Shown: positions 56,331-64,000 of the stretch, piece by piece
Layout: each line of letters begins with the position of its first letter
Numbering within the stretch: the first letter of the stretch is position 1
DNA from: Balanoglossus misakiensis
Lineage: Eukaryota; Hemichordata
DNA length: 64,000 nt
Direction of reading: 5' to 3'
Assembly: GCA_040954595.2 (NCBI GenBank)
Contig: CM082597.2
Location: 6,696,001 to 6,760,000 of the forward strand
Notes under the pieces: generated by a model
Database searches by the model: none
What the model was told of the DNA's origin: nothing
Seen by the model: the letters and a program-made list of their open reading frames with translations, nothing else
Position numbers and translations under genes: made by a program

Positions 56331-57620
56331 TTTCACTGAAATAAGGCTTACATGTGAAGGTGATGGCAGAACCTGGATGCATATATGCCACATTGGTTTG
56401 TAGATTAAGGCCCACTATTTGTTTTTTTTCAGTATTTCTGTCTGTAAATATGAACTATTCTTATTCCACACTATAATACCATTCTAAAATGGCCACTGTT
56501 CAGTTTGTTGAAAGAACCTAGACATGTGCATCATTATTACTGTTGATCAAGGAATTGAATTCAATTCAATTTTCAGCAATAATAATGCTTATCTGTACAC
56601 ATATAGGCTAGACATTTCATCAAATGCTGTATGGGTTTCAACAACAAACTGCAGTTGATACAAACAACAACAAAACAAGCAGACACTTGCTGTCACAAAA
56701 AACTTGAGATGATGACTAATGTATCGCTCAACTTCAGATTGCATCTGAAGTCACGCACATGAAACCAACTGTAGAATGACTTATGACGGCAAACTGGTTG
56801 CCTGAGCTTCCTATTCTTCTGCAGAGACCATGTGCATACAACACTCTCACAACTATAGTTGACATTTCTGTTGGAATAGACAGATTTCTCCCAAAAGAGA
56901 CATCTCGTTGATTCTTATGAGAGAACCCCCAGATTTGAAGGAGGAAATGTTTTACCCACTTGTGTCCATGTCAGCCCGATTGGAAAGATGGCAACAAATT
57001 TGTAGTTTTTTTCCCAAGATGACAAATCTTTCCAAATAGGGACATGCAAATCATGCAGTATTCACATCAGCTGATATTTTTTTTAATTGAACTACAGATA
57101 GAGACTTTGAATTTTGGGTTCTGAGTATAACCAAGATTACACAATTTTTAAATTGTTTTGTGGTGTTGGTTTTTTTTTTTTAGTTTACAAGTATGTTTGA
57201 AAAGATTTGTATTTCATGAAGGGACTATGTCGCAGTCAACAGTGGCAGCAAAAAGGCAATTTACTGAAAAAAATATCAGTGCTTTTTATGAAGTTATCAC
57301 GAGTTTTGCATTTTGTCTGTAACAAATTGTGAACATTTACATGGTTCATAATTAAAGCAAAGTATATCTGTTGTCCAATTGCTACATTAACAGTTAACTG
57401 ACTAACAATTCCACTGCTGCCAAGGTAACACTGATAACATGTTTTTTATTGAGTATGTCATGACCTCCTTGTTACTGTACAATTTTTGTCTGTAAAAAAT
57501 CTACAATGACTGTTCACCGACAAAATCTGACTACACCCAGTTGGAGTCAGAGTCTTTGATATTTTGATGTAAACAGACAGCTTTTTCACGATTTTTCATG
57601 TTTTTTAAAGAGAAAAAAAA

Positions 57621-58031
57621 TAGTTTCGGAATTCCGGATAATTTTTCAGAATTTCCTTTTTATCTTGGATTTTCTTCAACAGACATAAGTGTTGCCATCA
57701 CCTTGATGCAAATGTTTTATATATTTCTCCAACAAAATCTGCTGAATTTGTTTTATTCAGCTGATTTTTTCCCCAAGATTCAGATGTACTTTTCACTGAT
57801 TTTTTGCTTTTTACCCAAAATTCTGTTGAATTTTTCACAGATTTCCCCCCCAAAAAATTCAGCAGAATTTTACACCAATCAGAGACTTTTGGAAAGGTGT
57901 GGCACAAAATATAGGATTAAAACAAAAATCTAATGTCACATTTATAAACTTTTAATTATTATTTCTTCACCAATATTAAAAGTTTTCAAATATGAAACGT
58001 ATTATTTTTGAAATGTGGAATTCCGAAATTA
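57621..58031. mobile_element. 411-bp MITE (family C), copy 3
   Basis: Inverted ends with one or two mismatches (TAGTTTCGGAATTCC / GGAATTCCGAAATTA). Confidence 0.7.
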
Positions 58032-58251
58032 GTGTGGAACATGTACATATATAATTCAGCTCTATAACAAGACCAATGTTTTTTAGATCACTACATTTAT
58101 TGAACATTTCCACCATGTTATTTTTTGTGGAACAATGTTATCACACTTAGATGAATAATGAATTCATAGCTGAGTGTTATAAATATGTCTGTTGATAAAT
58201 AATTTCAAAATATGTTTTCAGATTTTCTTTACTACAATTCAGAGTACTTCC

Positions 58252-58345
58252 TTAACCCTTCCACCCCCATTTCACTGTGTAAAGGTCCAACTCTGCCATT
58301 GGAGAACAGTGGAGTTAGACCAAACCATGGTGGAGAAAGGGTTAA
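58252..58345. mobile_element. 94-bp TTAACCC element
   Basis: Same as other copies, with minor changes. Confidence 0.7.
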
Positions 58346-59716
58346 AACAACTTACCCTCTTCAGATCCTAATGTGTGTAGGTACTGTTTTCTAATCCATT
58401 TTAGTTTTTGAGCTTTAGTTTTTGAGATTACATGTCATGTGTTGACTGTTATCAGTGGTTTTCTACTTTCATGAACTTTAATCAGAATTTCCTGTTTCAA
58501 CAACTTTTTGTCATTTTACAGGAAATCATAGAATTCATTATTTGCAACATGTTGTACTCACTTTATTTTTCTTGACTTTGTTTTTGACGATATACACTTA
58601 TAACTCATAAATAATCTGGACAACAAACGTGCAAATTATTGATTATTTGGTTGACGATCGATGGACACTAATAACTCACAAATCTGGACAATGAACATTA
58701 CTGAGTTGTTTGGTTGACTGTTTTGAGACCCATTGTATGTTAATGTAATCACCAGGACACTGTGTTTCTGTCGACTTCAGTACTTATCACATGAACATTC
58801 GACCACTTAACTTTAATTTACGACCAAACAGCTAGCAACATTTTTTTGTAACCAGTTTAAATTCCTGTAGATTTCTTGATGAGGGGTTTATTATCAGGTC
58901 AACAGTGGCCTTGACATAAATTTGTTAGTGGACCACAATTTTTGGTGAAATCATTCAGTTTTTTTTAAATAACCAAGAATACACTGTAATCATGTTTAGT
59001 TTGTGTGGACTAACAGCTGATACATTTGTTGTGCAAAATTGATGTGGTGAATAAACAGGTTTTCATAATTCTATTACGTTTCATATTTCATTTTTAAAAG
59101 AAACCCCAGTTAATACTTGAAAGTTGGAGTTACTAGAGAATTAACACTTGTGGAATGACTGTGATTGCGAACATGTTGATCTTTAAATAAAAAAAATCCT
59201 AAAATTTTAGGGACAAGATTAAAGTTTTAAAAATAAATACTTATATTGGTACACTATTTAGAAATCTTGCATTTTTGACACACAATTTAGCATTCAGGAT
59301 GCAACGTTTATTTGAGTTGCATCATTCAAGGGGCCGGGACACAGTATCAGAGCGAACTCAAAACAATGTGCATGGTCGTATCAGGGTCGGCCTCAACTGT
59401 GACGGCAATCATGGTTGAATCAGTTCTGAAAATAAACTTCCAACTAAAATTCACTGTATCACTAAACTTCAAATTATAGCTACATATAACATTTGGGCCT
59501 GTTCTAAATGTACCTTATACATGACAAGGTGGGTGTACACATTCATAGGCCACCAGGAGGGACTGTGCATAGGGTTACTTCTGTCAATTGGAAAACGGAA
59601 TTGAGACGATGACAGAGCTCAACATTGATACATCAGTCAGAAAAATGTGAATCACCTCGTCCACTTGTGCGTCAAATGACAAAACAAACACAGTCTGGCT
59701 GCAACACTAAACCTGT

Positions 59717-60155
59717 CAGGGTTGGCGCTATAGACTTTGCAGTTTTTACGTGCAGTGCACGCAACGGGTATAATTTATCTATGTGCAGCCCCACTTTCTT
59801 TGAGCGCGCATTGTAAGAGACCTGAAACCCCCACAGTATAAGTAGAATCGCCTCATTTCATGACCTGATGATGACCCCATACTGCTAACGTCGTGCAAGC
59901 GTTCATTCATGAGTACGGCGAGTGGACAAATTTTGTAACATTTTGGGGAAACTTTTTTGACGCGTGCATGACCTGCTGCACTTGCAACATAGTCATAATA
60001 CCGATATAGTTGCCTAGCTACTGCAGATCAATAGCCACTTTTAGCCGGCATGAGAAACGTTTGCGCGCAGTGCTCGCAACGCTGCGTCTTTTCTTGATTG
60101 CAATCATTACAATCTTGCGTGAAAACGTAAATTATCAGCGCTAACGCGAACCCTG
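59717..60155. mobile_element. 439-bp insertion with CAGGGTT termini and 5-bp duplication
   Basis: It starts CAGGGTTGGCGCTA and ends TAACGCGAACCCTG (imperfect inversion). It is flanked by CCTGT on both sides; the paralogous site near 39658 reads AAGCTGTACTACATG without it. It is GC-rich with repeated GTGCACGCAACG-like pieces. The superfamily is uncertain. Confidence 0.7.
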
Positions 60156-60160
60156 CCTGT

Positions 60161-61105
60161 ACTACATGCAAAATCTCCCATCACGGTCAAACTTCACCTC
60201 TTCAAAATGCTTCAGCCAATCACTGCCCCTTTTATATCTCCTGTGTGTATACAATCCCATACGTGTGAACGATGATGTAGATAACCTGCGACATTGTTGG
60301 CTGTACTCACGAACTCAAGGTTGTACAAGGTTAGATAAGATTGATATGTCCATGCAGCACCTTTGTTATGCAAATCCGGATGCCACTTCATTATTTGCAT
60401 ATAATAAAGAATACAACTGTGATTGAGCCTCTGTGATTTACACCCTCAAGAACAACTCTTTGTAAATTTAAAGGGAAATTATATTATATCATGCTACAGT
60501 CCGCGATTCTAATTGAACGAGAGCGATGGTAAAATACTGTTACTGCTGGCATTGGTAAAACGGGCCCCTGAACTAGCATGCAGCAGGGAAAATGTGCGGT
60601 TAAACCACAGTCAGGTGGGATTAAACCAAATAAATAACATAAAAAAACTTGAATTTACGGACTTTTAATTTTGAAACTGCTCCACTCTTAATTTTTTGCA
60701 GATTTGTCACTTTTTGTCATCTGCTTCATGTTTCATGCTCGATCCAAGGCTGCTCGTGTTTACATTCATCGTCGCCATGTTGGTTCACGATCGTAATTTC
60801 TCTTCCTGACGCTGTTTCGTTAAGAAAAATGACACTGATATGCCACAAAAACAATTGTTGATATAATATAATAGCAATAACCCCCGCCTCAGTCGGGTAT
60901 ACACTCGATTTGGGTACAATTCACTCCTTATAGCACTCGCCCGACGGCTCGAGCTATATGTCTCGAATTGTACCCAAATCTCGTATATACCCGCCTGCGG
61001 TTATTGCTTAATTAGCTGTATTATTCGGCCTTATTTCCAGTATTTTCATTCTGTATATCACATGCAATTTCTGTACTCTAAACAGCATGCTAATAAAATA
61101 CCCAG
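60161..61105. other. Non-coding, intron of the TMEM192-like gene
   Basis: The first 40 bp or so continue the alternative spacer, then single-copy sequence follows. A foldback lies at 60871-61012. I see no exon on either strand. Confidence 0.55.
60871..61012. repeat. About 140-bp foldback with GCAATAACC ends
   Basis: The arms GCAATAACCCCCGCC...GGGTATACAC and GTATATACCCGCC...GGTTATTGC pair, and an inner pair TTTGGGTACAATTC/GAATTGTACCCAAA is exact. The ends resemble the hairpin at 27252-27303. Confidence 0.7.
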
Positions 61106-61288
61106 TACAGTCCAACCTGTCTATAGTGGCCAGTCAAGGGACTTTCCTAAACTGGCCTTTATAGACAGGTGGCCTTTGTATAGAGGTTAATTAACACGCA
61201 TGTGAATTGCACAGGGACTGTAACAAAGTGGCCACTATGTAGAGGTGACCAATATAGGAGTGGCCACTATAACAGGGTTTTTACTGGA
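61106..61288. mobile_element. MITE family A, isolated divergent copy outside the array
   Basis: It starts TACAGTCCAACCTGTCTATA and ends ACAGGGTTTTTACTGGA. Its interior is in reverse orientation relative to the array copies. It lies in the TMEM192-like intron and shows the family is mobile and not just array sequence. Confidence 0.75.
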
Positions 61289-61516
61289 CTCTGTTTATCA
61301 ACATATCATGTATGTGTGTAATGACCACTGTTATCGTTGATTATAAATTCTAGTCTGGACTTAATTCAAATTTTGCACAATAACAATGCTTATTATACAC
61401 ATATATCAGTTGATAAGCTAAATGCTTGGCATTTCATCATGTTTCATAAAATTAGACAAGAAATATCCAAACCAAAAATATTGCAAAAAGTTACAGCTAA
61501 TAAAGCTTTAACTCAC

Positions 61517-61625
61517 TTAAAGCCAATATCTGCTGTCTGTATGTGAGACTGCAAGAATCCAGACATCAAGTCAACTTGTTCCACATCAGGCAGAGCCTTC
61601 TCTTTGTTAAATCTCACACTCCGTA
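61517..61625 (-). CDS. TMEM192: TMEM192-like exon: cytosolic segment after helix 4
   Basis: The acceptor is TTTTCATTTCAG and the donor AA/GTGAGT at 61511-61516; phase 1 in, phase 2 out, 109 bp. It encodes RSVRFNKEKALPDVEQVDLM, with the R-x-x-RFNK motif that follows the fourth helix in TMEM192 proteins. Its phase-2 donor fits the repeated 127-bp exon in the array. Confidence 0.8.
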
Positions 61626-62578
61626 CTGAAATGAAAACAAAATATTCAAAGGTCAATTTAGAAAGGGTTTAATCCACAGACCCTTATTTACTGTCTACTT
61701 TTGGTCTTGCTGAGTTCAACAAAGCTAAGGGAGGCTGGTATTATCGGTTGTCTGTACTAGAAGATTACAAGAACAAAGTAAGTGACTTCTGACATCATTT
61801 AAAGGACAATGATCGTCTTATGCCAAACCAGAGACTCTGGTTACAAAAATTGTACAGTCAGTGAAGGCAGTAGCTGTCCTAATCCTATAGACTGCAGTAA
61901 GAACAAGTTAATTGCACTTCCCAAATTTTCATGCAGGTAACTCCATTTGATTGTTTTCAGGTCAAAATAGCGCCCTCAGCGGTGATTTTGAAAGCCACAA
62001 TTTTGTGGCTATTTGCCCAGTTCAGCAGTTCATGTGTCATATAATGCCACTTATGTGACAAACTCAAAATTTCAGCTAATAGTTTATAAACATTTACTGG
62101 TTATTTTTGTCTTTGAAAATCTACTGCTAGCAGGCAATAGGACGACAATTGTCTTATGCGCATGTGTCAAACCAGAGACTCTGGTTACATAAATTGTAAG
62201 TATACAGGCAGTGCCAAAGGCAGTGTGTGTTGTCTTAACAACAGACAAGATGGCTGCAACCATAGTTTATGTTGGAGATCGGGAAAAGACAGCAAATGGG
62301 GGTAAAAGAAGGGAGAAAACTGAAGTCAACTTATACATTAGTGCACATATGAAAGATGGAAGGATTTGAAGTAATCTAGTTCTACTATTTAAATGCTTCG
62401 AATTCAAAATTTGCAGAACATTTGGATTGGACGTAATGTTTGTACACACGAAATTATGCACATGCACATAAGACAATCATTGGCATTTAGAAACATAATA
62501 TATTATCTACAGTTATGATTAGGTATTGTACATATTTCAAAAATTAATCCAAGGCAAGTCTTGCTGTAATATTCTTAC

Positions 62579-62728
62579 CAATGTATACAATGATGCAGGG
62601 CAATACAATCACCACTTCTACAGTGATCAATAATTGCAGATAGTTGATTGGTTCAAAGACGTTGCCCACTTTCTTGTCCAGTTCCAAATCCCACACCAAC
62701 ATCACTATCATTAACATCAGAGCATTGC
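62579..62728 (-). CDS. TMEM192: TMEM192-like exon: helices 3 and 4
   Basis: The acceptor is CATGACAG and the donor ATTG/GTAAGA; phase 1 at both ends, 150 bp. It encodes NALMLMIVMLVW (end of helix 3), a short charged loop and helix 4 (LLITVEVVIVLPCIIVYI). Confidence 0.82.
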
Positions 62729-62833
62729 CTGTCATGAAAAATAATAATAGTGAGGTCTTATATAGTGCATGCATCCACAATTGTGCAGAATGCACTTTAC
62801 AATTATTACCCCTGGTCTTTGGACCAAAATTAA

Positions 62834-63272
62834 AGGGACAAAGTCTCTCTCTCGCTGCCCTTTTTCCATTAATTATGTTTGATATAAGACACCATATATG
62901 TTATTCTGTCTACATGTGGATATATAGTGAATCAACGTTCAACCACACACAACTTCCATCCCGCTTGTAGGATATGAGAGTAAAAATGTCGCCTAAATGA
63001 ATAAATGGTAGAGACCGATTATTCATTTTTGTGAGTTTTTTCACTCTCGTGTCTACAAGTCCGATGGAAGTTGTGTGTAGCTTGCAAAAATGAATAATCG
63101 TTCTCTTCTATTTATTCATTTTCATGATACTGTTACTCTCATATCCTACAAACGGGATGGAAGTAGTGTGTGGTTGAACATTGATTCACTATATATCCAC
63201 ATGTAGAATAAAGTACATAAACAGTGTCTTTATTAATAAAAAAGGGCAGCGAGAGAGTGAGACTTTGTCCCT
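62834..63272. mobile_element. 439-bp MITE with TTAA duplication (piggyBac-like)
   Basis: The termini AGGGACAAAGTCTC and GAGACTTTGTCCCT are inverted, with TTAA on each side (62830-62833 and 63273-63276). Pairing extends over about 40 bp, with further inner inverted pieces (ACACACAACTTCCATC). It lies in the intron between two TMEM192-like exons, starting 9 bp from the donor of the upstream exon. Confidence 0.85.
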
Positions 63273-63281
63273 TTAACTCAC

Positions 63282-63579
63282 CTACAGACATCATGACGAA
63301 CGGAACCCTTCGAACATTTTTGGTGATTCTGTAGAACTCCAAATAGCCATTTCTGCGAAACATATAGTGATGATAGCGCAGATATCTCTCAATAAGTGCA
63401 ACAACCAGCCACATTGCAGCATGAGTGTAGACCAATAGGGAGAAGGAAAACATGTACAGCCGATGTGTGTCTGTCGTTGCCTTGACAACAGCTGTTTCAA
63501 CTGTCAATATTGTACTGTTAGGATAGACAGCTGGTTCTATCACATACGGAAGCACGTAACATAGGACTCCCAAGCAAAC
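63282..63579 (-). CDS. TMEM192: TMEM192-like exon: helix 1 end and helix 2
   Basis: The acceptor is TTCTATAG and the donor GTAG/GTGAGT; phase 0 in, phase 1 out, 298 bp. It encodes the rest of helix 1, a lumenal loop with one NST glycosylation site, helix 2 (HAAMWLVVALIERYLRYHHY) and the cytosolic loop RRNGYLEFYRITKNVRR, matching the YHH...RNRGY pattern of TMEM192. Confidence 0.85.
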
Positions 63580-63891
63580 CTATAGAATGAAAATAAAGAA
63601 ATTTGCATTGTTCAGGAATAACTTGAAGCTGAATGTTATCAGTGATCTAGATAAAAGCCAGTCACTGGTCGCAATTTCTGTATGACTAACTCAGCATGTC
63701 ATTTGATGCAATTTGTGCCTGTATGTTGCAATTTAAACAAGTGATATATAAAAGGGTGCCACACCCAAATATTCTGTCAAAGGGGACATATCCCCCCTTG
63801 TTGATGCCATACTGAATGGAACACTGCGGTCCAAGTCAGATTTATAAATATGTACCTAGCTAAAGAAACAATTGGGATTTGGGTTACTTAC

Positions 63892-64000
63892 AAAGAGTAC
63901 AGCCTGGAATATTGATATGCAGACAGTGGGAACTGGTTTGAATCTGGGTTCATTCTGGGTCCCCAGTTGAAGTATCAACTGTTCCTGATCATCAATGGAA
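63892..64000 (-). CDS. TMEM192: TMEM192-like exon: N-terminal cytosolic part (partial at window edge)
   Basis: The donor TTT/GTAAGT lies at 63886-63891, phase 0. The 36 visible residues include DQEQLI, an acidic dileucine-type lysosomal sorting signal, and RFKPVPTVCISIFQAVLF leading into helix 1, as in TMEM192. The gene encodes a four-helix lysosomal membrane protein, known in mammals to form dimers. The first exon lies beyond the right edge. Confidence 0.82.

Larger units (their letters stand above)
56331..59716 (+). repeat. 3' flank block of TRIM gene 4 (G4) and right edge of the array
   Basis: Homologous to 16823-20030, with small deletions near 59373. After about 59530 it continues into the alternative spacer shared with 39478-39716. 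No gene is supported. Confidence 0.7.

Overview
This AT-rich window reads as genomic DNA of a marine invertebrate animal, probably a deuterostome such as a lancelet or hemichordate; a lophotrochozoan cannot be excluded. The evidence is GT-AG introns, genes on both strands, an APE-type LINE, many non-autonomous DNA transposons, a clustered family of intronless RING/B-box/NHL genes, and an internal TTAGGG tract. Nothing suggests a prokaryote.

Layout. (1) 1-5 kb, plus strand: a multi-exon gene for a single-pass membrane protein, with two homologous propeller-like (tectonin-like) ectodomain exons, a Ser/Gly/Asp-rich stalk in small exons, one membrane helix and a short basic tail. Every intron I could place is phase 1. 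The 5' end is not found. (2) 5-7 kb: non-coding, ending in a 265-bp repeat also present at 251-514. (3) 6,990 to about 60.2 kb: a segmental array of 'U' blocks (spacer plus promoter) and 'G' blocks (gene plus 3' flank). It holds four intact intronless TRIM-NHL genes (14,646, 27,989, 44,973 and 54,163, all plus strand), three extra TATA boxes without genes, and five copies of one 127-bp minus-strand exon. (4) 34,190-39,041: a LINE inserted in the array on the minus strand, with uninterrupted ORF1 and ORF2, a 2A-like peptide near the ORF1 N-terminus and an exceptionally long (about 150 bp) target duplication. (5) 61.5-64 kb, minus strand: four exons of a TMEM192-like lysosomal membrane protein gene, cut by the right window edge.

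How the parts connect. The 127-bp exon repeated through the array is the missing C-terminal exon of TMEM192: phase, acceptor site and protein sequence all fit. The last TMEM192 intron therefore contains a TRIM-NHL gene on the opposite strand, and the array appears to have grown by duplicating a segment carrying the TMEM192 terminal exon together with the nested TRIM-NHL gene. The four TRIM-NHL proteins combine two RING/B-box1 versions with two B-box2/coiled-coil versions in all four possible ways. Their NHL domains differ mostly in short clusters at the blade-connecting loops, while the rest is almost identical. This suggests module exchange plus diversification of a recognition surface, possibly in innate immunity. 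The immune role is inference.
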